Below, piece by piece: positions 48,322-57,520 of a stretch of 64,000 nt of DNA (positions are counted from its first letter, which is position 1; each line of letters opens with the position of its first letter). The notes under the pieces were generated by a model that ran no database searches, was not told the DNA's origin, and was given only the letters and a program-made list of their open reading frames with translations. Where the stretch lies: positions 1-64,000 of the forward strand of contig CAJYUW010000056.1 of the NCBI GenBank assembly GCA_913778205.1, written 5' to 3'. Source of the stretch: an uncultured Curtobacterium sp. (GTDB taxonomy: Bacteria > Actinomycetota > Actinomycetes > Actinomycetales > Microbacteriaceae). The position numbers and the translations under genes are program-made.

Positions 48322-49337
48322 TCCCGCTTCGCCCGGGACGGCTGGACGCGGGGCGGCTCGCCCGGCATCTTCGGGAAGTCGGGCGGGAACGGGAGCTCTC
48401 CGAGCCCGTCCGCCAGGTCACGCTCCCACCACGCAAGCAGCGGGCCGATGCCGCCCGGCTCGGCGTGCATGTCCTCCCACGGGTCGCCGTGGTCCCGCAA
48501 CCGGTCGGGCACCGTGCGCACCGTGAGGGCCGTCGGGTCGCAGGTGTCGAGTTCCTCCCACCGGATCGGTGTCGAGACGCTGGCGTGCGGGAGCGCCCGG
48601 GGGCTGTAGGCGCCCGCCATGGTGCGGTCGCGGTTCGCCTGGTTGAAGTCGACGAACACCCGCCGCCCGCGCTCCTCCTTCCACCACGCCGTCGTCACCC
48701 GGTCCGGCATCCGCCGCTCCAGCTCCCGCGCCGCCGCGATCACGGCGTGCCGGACGTCGAGGAACTCGTGCTCCGGGCGCACCGGCGCGAACACGTGCAG
48801 GCCGCGGTTCCCGCTCGTCTTGATCCACGCGGTGAGCCCGACCTCGGCGAGCACCTCCCGGAGCTCGTGCGCGACCGGCACCGTGTCGCGGAAGTCGGTG
48901 CCCGGCTGCGGGTCGAGGTCGATGCGCAGCTGGTCCGGGTGGTCGGGGTCCTCCGCACGGGAGGCCCACGGGTGGAAGACGACGGTGTTCATCTGCGCCG
49001 CCCACACCGCGACGGCCGGCTCGTCGACCACGAGCTGCGGGTGCTCCCGTCCGCTCGGGTACGTGACCACGACGTCCCGGACGTACTCCGGCGCCCCCTT
49101 CGGCGGGTTCTTCGAGAAGAAGTCCTCGCCGTCGACGCCGCCCGGGAACCGCTGCAACGAGATCGGTCGGTCGCCGTTCGCGCGGACGAACGCACCGCCC
49201 ACCGCGACGAGGTACTCGGCCAGGTCGAGCTTCGTGATGCCCGGCCCCGCCCAGAGCACGCGGGACGGACTGCTGATCCGGACCTCCCGGTCGCCGTCCG
49301 GCCCCGGGACCGTCAGCGTCGTCGCCTCGCTCGCCAT
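48318..49337 (-). CDS. LigD-type NHEJ primase-polymerase domain protein
   Basis: SPSRVLWAGPGITKLDLAEYLVAVG, RIDLDPQPGTDF, KTSGNRGLHVFAP, FVDFNQANRDRTMAGAYSPRALPHASVSTPI. Confidence 0.93.
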   Translation of the reverse strand: MASEATTLTVPGPDGDREVRISSPSRVLWAGPGITKLDLAEYLVAVGGAFVRANGDRPISLQRFPGGVDGEDFFSKNPPKGAPEYVRDVVVTYPSGREHPQLVVDEPAVAVWAAQMNTVVFHPWASRAEDPDHPDQLRIDLDPQPGTDFRDTVPVAHELREVLAEVGLTAWIKTSGNRGLHVFAPVRPEHEFLDVRHAVIAAARELERRMPDRVTTAWWKEERGRRVFVDFNQANRDRTMAGAYSPRALPHASVSTPIRWEELDTCDPTALTVRTVPDRLRDHGDPWEDMHAEPGGIGPLLAWWERDLADGLGELPFPPDFPKMPGEPPRVQPSRAKRD

Positions 49338-49389
49338 GCAGCGGACCGTACACGGGCGTCGCTGTCCCCGGTCGGTGCACGATGGGACC

Positions 49390-50247
49390 GTGACGGCGTA
49401 CCTCGGTGTGGACCTGGCGTGGGGGCTCGGCTCGGAGCGGCGGCCCGCCAACGAGACCGGCCTCGTCGCGATGTCGGCCGACGGGACGATCACCGACGCC
49501 GGATGGGCCCGCGGGGTCGACGCGGTGACGGTGTGGATCACGGAGCATCTCGGGCCGCGCACCCTCGTCGCGGTCGACGCCTCCCTGGTGGTGACGAACC
49601 CGACCGGCATCCGCGAGGCCGAACGGCAGGTCGGTCAGCGCTACGGCCGGTGGAAGGTCGCGGCGAACCCGACGAACCTCGGCTCCGCGGCGAGCGCCGG
49701 TGCCCGGCTGCTGGAGCGGTTGACGGCGCTCGGCGTCCGGTACGTCGACAGCACGGACGCGATGCGGGGTCGCACGGGCCCGGCGGTGTTCGAGTGCTAC
49801 CCGTACACGACCCTCGTCGGCGTCGAGGAACTCGGCCACGACGACGAACGCCCCCGCTACAAGCGCCTGGACACGCGCATCCCCGCGGGCGAGGCCCGGG
49901 CACGCCGCGCGGTGGCGTTCGACGAAGTGGTCGGACGGCTCCGGACCACGCCGCTCGACCCCCCGCTCCTCCTCGACTCGCACCCGCTGACGGCCGGGCT
50001 CGCCGAGCCCTCGGGACTGCACGGGCCGACGCACAAGCACCGGGAGGACCTGCTCGACGGTGCGCTGTGCGCCTGGACGGCCGCGTTCTGGGAGCGGCAC
50101 GGCGACGCACGCGTGCAGGTCCTGGGACGTGATCCGGGCCTCCCGTCCGACCCGGCGGAGCCGCCGGACGAAGCGGGCCGACGGCCCGTCATCGTGGCCC
50201 CTGCCCGACCGTCGCAGCGGCGGCACGTCGGTAGGCTGGACGGGTGA
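49390..50247 (+). CDS. DUF429 family protein
   Basis: YLGVDLAWGLGSERRPANETGLVAM...VFECYPYTTLVG...YKRLDTRIP. Confidence 0.8.
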   Translation: MTAYLGVDLAWGLGSERRPANETGLVAMSADGTITDAGWARGVDAVTVWITEHLGPRTLVAVDASLVVTNPTGIREAERQVGQRYGRWKVAANPTNLGSAASAGARLLERLTALGVRYVDSTDAMRGRTGPAVFECYPYTTLVGVEELGHDDERPRYKRLDTRIPAGEARARRAVAFDEVVGRLRTTPLDPPLLLDSHPLTAGLAEPSGLHGPTHKHREDLLDGALCAWTAAFWERHGDARVQVLGRDPGLPSDPAEPPDEAGRRPVIVAPARPSQRRHVGRLDG

Positions 50248-51446
50248 CGACGACGACCGATCCCCTGCGCATCGGGCTGGTGTCGCTGCACACCTCCCCC
50301 GGCGACGAGCCCGGCTCCGGCGAGGTCGGCGGCATGAACGTGGTCGTCCGCCACCAGGCAGAGGCCCTGGCGGACCGTGGGCACCACGTCGACATCGTGA
50401 CCCGGCGGTCGTCGCCGACGCAGCCCGACTCGGTGTCGCTCGTGCCGGGCGTCTGCCTGCGGTTCGTGAGCGCGGGCCCCGCCGAGCCGGTGCCGAAGGG
50501 CGAGCACGACGCGTTCATCGAGCCGTTCCGCGCGGAGCTCGCCGGACTCGGTCCGTTCGACGTCCTGCACTCGCACCACTGGTTCTCGGGCGTCGCGGCG
50601 CTCCCCGTGGCGCGCGAGCGGGGCATCCCGCACGTGCAGTCCTTCCACTCGATCGCCGCCGCCTCGGACACCCCGCTGTCCGAGGGCGAGCGTCCGGAGT
50701 CCGCCGGGCGGCCCGCCGGGGAGCAGATGCTCGCCCGGGCGTCCGACGCGGTCGTGGTGGTGTCGTCCGCCGAGGCGGAGACCGTCCGCGACCGTCTGGG
50801 CGGGGACCCGGGTCGTGTCTGGATCGTCCCGCCGGGCGTGGACGGCTCGGTCTTCCGTCCGGCAGCGGTCGGCGCACGACGTGCGGACGTCCCCTACGTG
50901 GTCGCGGCGGCGCGCGTGCAGCCGTTGAAGGGCCTCGACCTGGCGATCGAGGCGATCGCCGACATCGACCGGGAGGCCCGTCCCACCCTCGTCATCGCCG
51001 GGGACGCCTCGAGCGAGGCGGGCGACTACGTGGCCGAACTGCGTCGGCTCGCGTCCGACCGGGGCATCGCCGACCGCGTCACGTTCGTCGGTCCGCAGTC
51101 GCGTGCCGACCTGGCGTTCCTGTTCCGCGGCGCGGCAGCCGTGCTCGTCCCGTCGCACTCGGAGACGTACGGCCTCGTCGCGCTCGAGGGCTCCGCGTCC
51201 GGGGTGCCCGTCGTGGCGGCCGCAGCCGGGGGGCTGCGCGAGGCCGTGGTCGACGGCGAGACCGGAGTGGTGCTGGAGTCGCGCGACCCGGGCGTGTGGG
51301 CCGCGGAGATCGCCCGCATCCTGACGGACGCCGGGTACGCGGCGAGCCTGTCGGCAGCGGGTCGGGAGCACGCCGAGCGCCTGAGCTGGGAGCGATCGGC
51401 GACCGGGCTGGAGCAGGTGTACCGCCGGGTGCTCGGGCGGGAGTAG
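50244..51446 (+). CDS. Family 4 glycosyltransferase, MshA-like
   Basis: ISLHTSP-type start, GGMNVVVRHQAEALADRGHHVDIVTRR...VPPGVDGSVFRP...VAAARVQPLKGLDLAIEAI...VPSHSETYGLVALEGSASGVPVVAA. Confidence 0.92.
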   Translation: MTTTTDPLRIGLVSLHTSPGDEPGSGEVGGMNVVVRHQAEALADRGHHVDIVTRRSSPTQPDSVSLVPGVCLRFVSAGPAEPVPKGEHDAFIEPFRAELAGLGPFDVLHSHHWFSGVAALPVARERGIPHVQSFHSIAAASDTPLSEGERPESAGRPAGEQMLARASDAVVVVSSAEAETVRDRLGGDPGRVWIVPPGVDGSVFRPAAVGARRADVPYVVAAARVQPLKGLDLAIEAIADIDREARPTLVIAGDASSEAGDYVAELRRLASDRGIADRVTFVGPQSRADLAFLFRGAAAVLVPSHSETYGLVALEGSASGVPVVAAAAGGLREAVVDGETGVVLESRDPGVWAAEIARILTDAGYAASLSAAGREHAERLSWERSATGLEQVYRRVLGRE

Positions 51447-51449
51447 GGC

Positions 51450-52361
51450 GTGGCCGGGGAGTCGTCGACGCCGGGCACCGCTGCGTCGGGCGCCGCTGCA
51501 CCGGGCGCCGCCGAGCCGGCCGCCGCCGAGCCGGCCGCCGCCGAGCCGGGCGCCGCAGCACCGGGCGCCGCTGCACCGGGCGCCGCAGCACCGGGCGCCG
51601 CAGCACCGGGCGCCGCCGAGCCGGCCGCCGCCGAGCCGGGCGCCGCCGAGCCGGGCGCCGCCGGGTCGGGCGCCGCTGCGTCGGGCGTCGTGGGGGCACG
51701 CGCTCCCCGGTCCGGCTCGGTCGGTCCCATGGACGACGGCGGGCCCTTCGCCGGCTTCTGGTCCGCACTCGACGCGGTGCCCGCCGGCCCGGACGCCGAG
51801 GCACTGTACGACGTCGGCACGGCGGCCGGTCGGCTCCGACGGGCCAACCTCGCGACCTACCTCGACACCGTCGGGCGTGCGGCGTCGGTGCTGCTCGTCG
51901 CCGAGGCCCCCGGCTGGCGCGGCATGACGAACACCGGCGTGCCGTTCACGAGCGTCCGGGAGCTCGGACCGGAGTACCGCACCCCGCCGGACCCGACCGC
52001 GCCGTGGGAGGCGTCGTCGCGCGTGGTGCAGGCCGTCCTCGCCGACTGGGTGGGGCCGCTCCCGCTCGCGTGGGCCGTGTTCCCGCATCACCCGTTCGCG
52101 GCGCCCGACCGGTTGACGAACCGGACCCCGCGGCCCGCCGAGGTCCGTGCCGGGGCCCCGGTCGCGCTCGCCCTGCTCGATGCCCTGCGGGCACTCCGTG
52201 CGGGCTCGGACGCGGACGACGGGGTGCGGGTGGTCGCGGTCGGACGGAAGGCGCAGGGCGCGTTGGCGCTGGCGGGCATCGACGCCGTCGCGGTGCGACA
52301 CCCCGCGCAGGGCGGCGCCGCGCAGTTCACGGCCGAGATGCGCGCACTCCGCGAGGCCTGA
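51450..52361 (+). CDS. Uracil-DNA glycosylase-like protein with possible N-terminal pentapeptide tract (alternative start ATG 51729)
   Basis: [21 protein letters not shown]...AVFPHHPF...[12 protein letters not shown]...VRHPAQGG; N-terminal ([10 protein letters not shown])n. Confidence 0.75.
   Translation: MAGESSTPGTAASGAAAPGAAEPAAAEPAAAEPGAAAPGAAAPGAAAPGAAAPGAAEPAAAEPGAAEPGAAGSGAAASGVVGARAPRSGSVGPMDDGGPFAGFWSALDAVPAGPDAEALYDVGTAAGRLRRANLATYLDTVGRAASVLLVAEAPGWRGMTNTGVPFTSVRELGPEYRTPPDPTAPWEASSRVVQAVLADWVGPLPLAWAVFPHHPFAAPDRLTNRTPRPAEVRAGAPVALALLDALRALRAGSDADDGVRVVAVGRKAQGALALAGIDAVAVRHPAQGGAAQFTAEMRALREA
51473..51682. repeat. 15-bp tandem repeat, 14 units (GGGCGCCGCNGNRCC)
   Basis: Read directly; units register every 15 bp. 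Confidence 0.95.
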
Positions 52362-52490
52362 CGCGAGGGCGGCCTGCGACGCGCACGGCCGACCCGCAAC
52401 CCGCGCGGTCGACCCGCGACGTGTGCGGTCACGCTCGGAGATTTGCCTGTGAGACTGGACAGGAAGGCGTCCCCCGGAAGAGGGTGGGGC

Positions 52491-53972
52491 ATGGCAACCA
52501 CCACGAAGGACCGCCCCTCCGGCGAGCAGACCGAGCTCCGGCGCGTCATCGGCCCGAAGCTGCTCCTGCTGTTCATCGTCGGCGACATCCTCGGCACAGG
52601 CGTCTACGCACTCACCGGACAGGTCGCCGCGGAGGTGGGCGGAGCAGCGTGGCTCCCCTTCCTCATCGCGTTCGCGGTCGCGCTCCTGACGGCGTTCTCC
52701 TACCTCGAACTCGTCACGAAGTACCCGCAGACCGCCGGTGCCGCCCTCTACGTCCACAAGGCGTTCGGCATCCACTTCCTGACCTTCATCGTGACCTTCA
52801 TCGTGATGTGCTCCGGGATCACGTCGGCGTCGACGGCGTCCCGGGCGTTCGCCGCGAACCTCGGCGCCGGGTTCGGCCTCGAGTTGCCGAACGCGGTCGT
52901 CATGCTCATCGGGATGGGCTTCATGCTCCTGGTGATGGCGGTCAACTTCCGGGGCGTCAGCGAGAGCGTGAAGACGAACGTCGTGCTCACCCTCGTGGAG
53001 CTGTCCGGGCTCGTCATGGTCATCCTCATCGGCTTCTGGGCGATCGCGGGCGGGAACGCGGACTTCTCCCGCGTCGTCGTGTTCGACACCCCGGAGGACA
53101 AGACCCTGCTGCTGTCGGTGTCCACCGCGACGTCACTGGCGTTCTTCGCGATGGTCGGCTTCGAGGACTCGGTGAACATGGCCGAGGAGACGAAGGACCC
53201 GTCGCGGATCTTCCCGAAGGTGATGCTCACGGGCCTCGGGATCACGGCCGTCATCTACGTGCTGGTGTCGATCTGCGCCGTCGCCGTGGTGCCGATCGGG
53301 GAGCTCGCCGGCAACGAGACGCCGCTCGTCACGGTCGTGCAGACCGCGGCGCCCGACTTCCCGATCGCCGCGCTGCTGCCGTTCATCTCGATGTTCGCGG
53401 TCGCCAACACCGCCCTCATCAACATGATGATGGCGTCGCGCCTGCTCTACGGCATGAGCAAGCAGGGCGTGCTGCCCGGGTTCCTGGCGCGCGTCTCCCC
53501 CGCGCGCCGGACGCCCTCGACCGCCATCGTGTTCACGACGCTCATCTCGCTGGCGCTCATCGGATGGGTGTCGCTCAACCCGGACTCCCCGATCGTGGTG
53601 GTGCTCGGTGGGACGACGTCGCTGCTGCTCCTCTCGGTGTTCGCGGTCGTGAACGCGTCGGTGCTCGTGCTCCGGCGGGACAAGGTCGGCCACCGGCACT
53701 TCCGGGCGGGGGTGGTCGTCCCCGTCATCGGCGTGGTCACCTGCGTGTGGCTCGTGCTGCCGTGGTCGTCCGGGCGCGATCCGCAGCAGTACGAGATCGC
53801 GGGCGGGCTGCTGGCGCTGGGCATCCTGCTCTGGCTGGTCACCTGGTTCACGCACGGCCGGAAGCGGGCCGAGAAGGCCCCGACCGGGCTCGTGACGGAG
53901 CCGACCGCCGTCCAGCGCCCGTCGACCCGCGCGGACGGCGCCCACGACCGTCGCGACGACGGCACGGCCTGA
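52491..53972 (+). CDS. APC family amino acid permease
   Basis: LLLFIVGDILGTGVYALTGQVAAEVGGAAWLPFLIAF; 12-TM-like profile. Confidence 0.92.
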   Translation: MATTTKDRPSGEQTELRRVIGPKLLLLFIVGDILGTGVYALTGQVAAEVGGAAWLPFLIAFAVALLTAFSYLELVTKYPQTAGAALYVHKAFGIHFLTFIVTFIVMCSGITSASTASRAFAANLGAGFGLELPNAVVMLIGMGFMLLVMAVNFRGVSESVKTNVVLTLVELSGLVMVILIGFWAIAGGNADFSRVVVFDTPEDKTLLLSVSTATSLAFFAMVGFEDSVNMAEETKDPSRIFPKVMLTGLGITAVIYVLVSICAVAVVPIGELAGNETPLVTVVQTAAPDFPIAALLPFISMFAVANTALINMMMASRLLYGMSKQGVLPGFLARVSPARRTPSTAIVFTTLISLALIGWVSLNPDSPIVVVLGGTTSLLLLSVFAVVNASVLVLRRDKVGHRHFRAGVVVPVIGVVTCVWLVLPWSSGRDPQQYEIAGGLLALGILLWLVTWFTHGRKRAEKAPTGLVTEPTAVQRPSTRADGAHDRRDDGTA

Positions 53973-54167
53973 CCCTCGCCCGACGGCACGGCCTGACCCG
54001 CCCCGATGCCGCGGCCAGACCCTGCCCCGTGGGCGCGGCCCGAGCTTCCCCGACGACGCGGCCCGAACCTCCGCCCGACGGCACCCCCGATCGGGCGGGA
54101 GCGGTTCTCCAGGAGGTGCACGTACCCTCGTCATGCTCCGAACCGCCCCGCCCGAGAGGACCCCGTC

Positions 54168-54785
54168 ATGCGCCGCGTCGGCATCACGCTCGCGTCGGTT
54201 TTCGGCGCGGGCGTCGTCGCAGCGGTGATCGGTGTCGTCGTCCTCGTCGTGGTGGCGGTGCACTCGCTGTCCGGTGCCGCACGCTCGGCCGAGGTGGCCG
54301 CACCGACCTGTCCCGCGGCGGCGACGAAGACCGTCGGGGGCATCGCCGTCCCGGCCGGCCCGATCGCGGGCTTCTGCCAGGACCGGCTCGTGAACGCCGC
54401 ATCCGTGATCCAGGCGGCCAGGGCCCTCGGCATCGGTCCCCACACGCAGGCGGTGGGCGTGATGACGGCCATCGGGGAGTCCAGTCTCGTGAACCTGGAC
54501 CACGGCGACGCGGCGGGCCCGGACAGTCGTGGGCTCTTCCAACAGCGCGACAACGGTGCGTGGGGCACGTACGCGCAACGGATGGACCCCTACACGGCGG
54601 CGTCGATGTTCTACGCGAAGCTCGTGAAGGTGCCGGGCTGGAAGACGATGACGCCGACGCAGATGGCCCACGCCGTGCAGGTGAACTCGGACCCGGACCA
54701 CTACGCGAAGTTCTGGCCGGAGGCGAAGGCGGTCGTCGAGGGCCTGACCGGCGAGTCCGTCCCCGACACCGCACCGCAGGGCTGA
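54168..54785 (+). CDS. Lysozyme-like peptidoglycan hydrolase/transglycosylase, membrane anchored
   Basis: N-terminal TM; AVGVMTAIGESSLVNLDHGDAAGPDSRGLFQQRDNGAWGTYAQRMDPYTAASMFYAKL. Confidence 0.85.
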   Translation: MRRVGITLASVFGAGVVAAVIGVVVLVVVAVHSLSGAARSAEVAAPTCPAAATKTVGGIAVPAGPIAGFCQDRLVNAASVIQAARALGIGPHTQAVGVMTAIGESSLVNLDHGDAAGPDSRGLFQQRDNGAWGTYAQRMDPYTAASMFYAKLVKVPGWKTMTPTQMAHAVQVNSDPDHYAKFWPEAKAVVEGLTGESVPDTAPQG

Positions 54786-54786
54786 T

Positions 54787-55209
54787 TCACGCGGCCTGCT
54801 CGTCGAGCTCGAGCATCTCGACGCCCCGGTCGTGGACGATCACCTGCGCGCGCAGTCGCACGTGCCGTTCCCCGAACGAGCACGCGACCGCGTCGACCCA
54901 CTCCCAGTCGATCGGGTGGGCCTGGTCGTTGCCCGGCCGCTCCCACACCACCACCACGTCGTCGGCACCGACCTGCTCGGTCACGTCGGCGATGAGCGCG
55001 GCGAAGTCGTCGACGTGCTCGTCCGGCTGGTAGGGCAACTCGGACACGGGCAGGAGGAGCGGGATGGGGACGCCCCGTTCCGCGAGGAAGACGACCCAGC
55101 ACTGCCGGGTGAGCGGGCGGCCGATGAGCTCGCGGACGAGGGCGAGGACGTCGCCGTCGGTCCGGACGGGGGCATCGGTGAGACGGGCGATCTTGTCGGT
55201 GTCTGGCAT
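54787..55209 (-). CDS. DUF4192-like protein
   Basis: MPDTDKIARLTDAPVRTDGDVLALVRELIGRPLTRQCWVVFLAE...; family call tentative. Confidence 0.6.
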   Translation of the reverse strand: MPDTDKIARLTDAPVRTDGDVLALVRELIGRPLTRQCWVVFLAERGVPIPLLLPVSELPYQPDEHVDDFAALIADVTEQVGADDVVVVWERPGNDQAHPIDWEWVDAVACSFGERHVRLRAQVIVHDRGVEMLELDEQAA

Positions 55210-55304
55210 GCCCCCAGCGTCGCGGCCCGACACGACCCCACGGGCTGACGGACGCGCTCCTGTGGAGAACGCCCGCGGCGACCCGCCCGGTGCAGGAACG
55301 AGAG

Positions 55305-55772
55305 TCAGATGCCGCGCGTGACCGCCGCGTCCGCGAGGAGCCGGCAGGCGAAGAACACGACGACGATCGCCGTGATGCCGACCACGGGGGCCGGCCACGC
55401 CATCCGGCGGCGCACCACGCGGAAGACCGCCCACGCGATCGCGAGCACCGCGACGAGGCCGACGAGCACCGGTCCGGCGTAGACCACCGCACCACCGAGC
55501 GCCGCGTTGCAGCTGTTGCCCGGGGCGTCGCAGGACCCGAACGCGAGGGACAGGAGCACGATCGCCCACCCGGCGACGACCGCCTCGAGCGTCAGGGCGA
55601 CCAGCAGGACGACCGTGGCGACCACATCCGCGACGCGACGACCGCCGACCACCGGGTGACGGGCCTCCCGGACGGCCGCGGGGGCGGAACCGACCGGACG
55701 ATCGGATCCGAGCCCGCCCTCGGCGCCGCCGACCGGCGGACCGGGGTCCGGCGTCCGCGCCGCGGTGTCCAT
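55305..55772 (-). CDS. Hypothetical membrane protein
   Basis: 155 aa with three hydrophobic segments. Confidence 0.7.
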   Translation of the reverse strand: MDTAARTPDPGPPVGGAEGGLGSDRPVGSAPAAVREARHPVVGGRRVADVVATVVLLVALTLEAVVAGWAIVLLSLAFGSCDAPGNSCNAALGGAVVYAGPVLVGLVAVLAIAWAVFRVVRRRMAWPAPVVGITAIVVVFFACRLLADAAVTRGI

Positions 55773-55777
55773 GCCGC

Positions 55778-56164
55778 TCACGACCCCGACCGCGGCCCGC
55801 GGGTCGACCAGAGGGCGGCGGCGACGAGCAGCGGCTGCCCGAAGAGCCGACCGATGCGCTTCGCGTCGGTGTCGAGCCCGAACGCCGAGCGTCGGTTCAG
55901 CCACTGCGCGATGTTCCCGGGGAACACCGCGACGAAGAACCAGGCCGCGATCGTCCCGACGCGACGGCGTGCCGAACGCGGCGCGAGGAGGAACGCCGAC
56001 CCGAGGCCGATCTCGGCCACGCCCGAGCCGAGCACCACGGCGTCGGTGTCGAGCGGGAGCGACTCCGGCACCTGCGCACGGAAGTCCTGCCGCGCGAACG
56101 TCAGGTGCGAGACGCCGGCGAACACGAGGAACAGTCCGAGCAGGACCCTGGTGAAGGAGCGCAT
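55778..56164 (-). CDS. DoxX-like membrane protein
   Basis: RVLLGLFLVFAGVSHLTFARQDFRAQVPESLP...SGVAEIGLGSAFLL. Confidence 0.8.
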   Translation of the reverse strand: MRSFTRVLLGLFLVFAGVSHLTFARQDFRAQVPESLPLDTDAVVLGSGVAEIGLGSAFLLAPRSARRRVGTIAAWFFVAVFPGNIAQWLNRRSAFGLDTDAKRIGRLFGQPLLVAAALWSTRGPRSGS

Positions 56165-56335
56165 GCCCCCATGGTGCTCGTCCCGCGGCCGCCACGCCCG
56201 GTGCCCGGCGCGAGTCGGACACATCGGGCCGGGCGGCGCCTGCCCCGGCACCTCGTGGGCCGGACTCCGGGCGACCCGGCACCACGTGCGCGGGCCCCCG
56301 GGCACGTCGTCGCGTCGCTCGGTACGTTCGGGAGC

Positions 56336-56668
56336 ATGGCAACCCTCGCCCGGGACCACGAGCCACCCGCAGCACCCGCGACGGTCGCGGTCCTCCTCGC
56401 GCCGGTGTCGTTCTACCTCGGCCTGTTCCTCCCCGCGGAGTCGACGGCCCGGCACCTCGTGCTCGGCACGGTCTTCGGCGTGTCCGGGGTGCTCTGCGGC
56501 TGGCGTGCGCTCCGGATCGCCGGACGCCGACGGGCGGTCCGGGCGTGGGCGTGGGTCGGGGGCGTGATCTGCCTGCTCGGGCTCGTGATGCTGTACTGGC
56601 AGGTGCTCGTCCTCGTCACCGGCGGCGCCTTCCCACCGCCGTTCTGGTCGCCGTACGCGAACCGCTGA
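56336..56668 (+). CDS. Small hypothetical membrane protein
   Basis: 110 aa, three predicted TM segments. Confidence 0.65.
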   Translation: MATLARDHEPPAAPATVAVLLAPVSFYLGLFLPAESTARHLVLGTVFGVSGVLCGWRALRIAGRRRAVRAWAWVGGVICLLGLVMLYWQVLVLVTGGAFPPPFWSPYANR

Positions 56669-56810
56669 CCGGACGGTGCACCGTCACGCGCGCGGAAGCG
56701 ACAGGACGGCGCCGTGCGGCCGGCAGGATCTGTCGCTTCCGCGTCATGGCCGGCGCCCCGGGAACCGTTGCTCCCCCGCGGTGCCCCGCGCCCGACGCGC
56801 CCACCCACGA

Positions 56811-56850
56811 GCCGGGAGGCACGGGCCGGGGCCGCACCGCGCCTCCCGGC
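56811..56850. terminator. GCCGGGAGGC hairpin
   Basis: GCCGGGAGGC ... GCCTCCCGGC arms. Confidence 0.6.
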
Positions 56851-56910
56851 CGGCACGGGGTCACCGCAGCGACGACCGGCCGGCACGGGGTCACCGCAGC
56901 GACGACCGGC
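56851..56910. repeat. Perfect 30-bp tandem duplication
   Basis: CGGCACGGGGTCACCGCAGCGACGACCGGC x2. Confidence 0.97.
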
Positions 56911-56966
56911 CGGCGTCGTGCCGACGCGTCACCGCGCGGGCACGCGACGCGCCGGGCCGCGCCGGC

Positions 56967-57464
56967 TCACCAGCCGAAGGTGCCGGCCCCGCCCTTGAAC
57001 GGACCGACGATCCGCGAGGTGATCCAGCCGCCGTAGAAGTCGCCCTCCTGGGCCTGGACGACCTCGCCGCCGACCTCGCACGAGTCCATCGCCGAGGGGT
57101 AGACGGCGACGCGGTCGCGCAGCTGCTCGTAGCCCGGTTCCGGCGTCGGGTAGTTCCACGCGGCCCGCTCGGCCGTGACCCCACCCCCGCGGACGTCGAA
57201 GTACCGGGCCCGGCCCTTGAACTCGCACATGCTCGACCCCGCGGCCGGCGCGAGCGTGTCCGGTGCGAGGTCCTCCACGGGGAGGTAGTAGACCGGCGGG
57301 TGGGAGGTCTCGAGCACCCGGACGGCGTTCGTCGTGTCCGCGACGACGACCCCGCCGAGGCGGACGACGACGCGCTCGGGGACGGCCTCGACGGCGGGTG
57401 GTCGGGGGTAGTCCCACACCGACTCCTGCCCGGGCCCTGGTTCGATCCGCTGCGGTCTGCGCAT
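56967..57464 (-). CDS. DUF427 family protein
   Basis: ESVWDYPRPPAVEAVPERVVVRLGGVVVADTTNAVRVLETSHPPVYYLPVEDL. Confidence 0.93.
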   Translation of the reverse strand: MRRPQRIEPGPGQESVWDYPRPPAVEAVPERVVVRLGGVVVADTTNAVRVLETSHPPVYYLPVEDLAPDTLAPAAGSSMCEFKGRARYFDVRGGGVTAERAAWNYPTPEPGYEQLRDRVAVYPSAMDSCEVGGEVVQAQEGDFYGGWITSRIVGPFKGGAGTFGW

Positions 57465-57520
57465 GCACCCGTTCTACCGCCGACGGACCGGAGGACGCCG
57501 TGAGGGTGCAGAGTGGGCGG

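Noticed and set aside
50060-55033. 1657-aa + strand ORF
   Set aside because: Frame-shifted shadow across the real genes 50244-54785, low-complexity composition.
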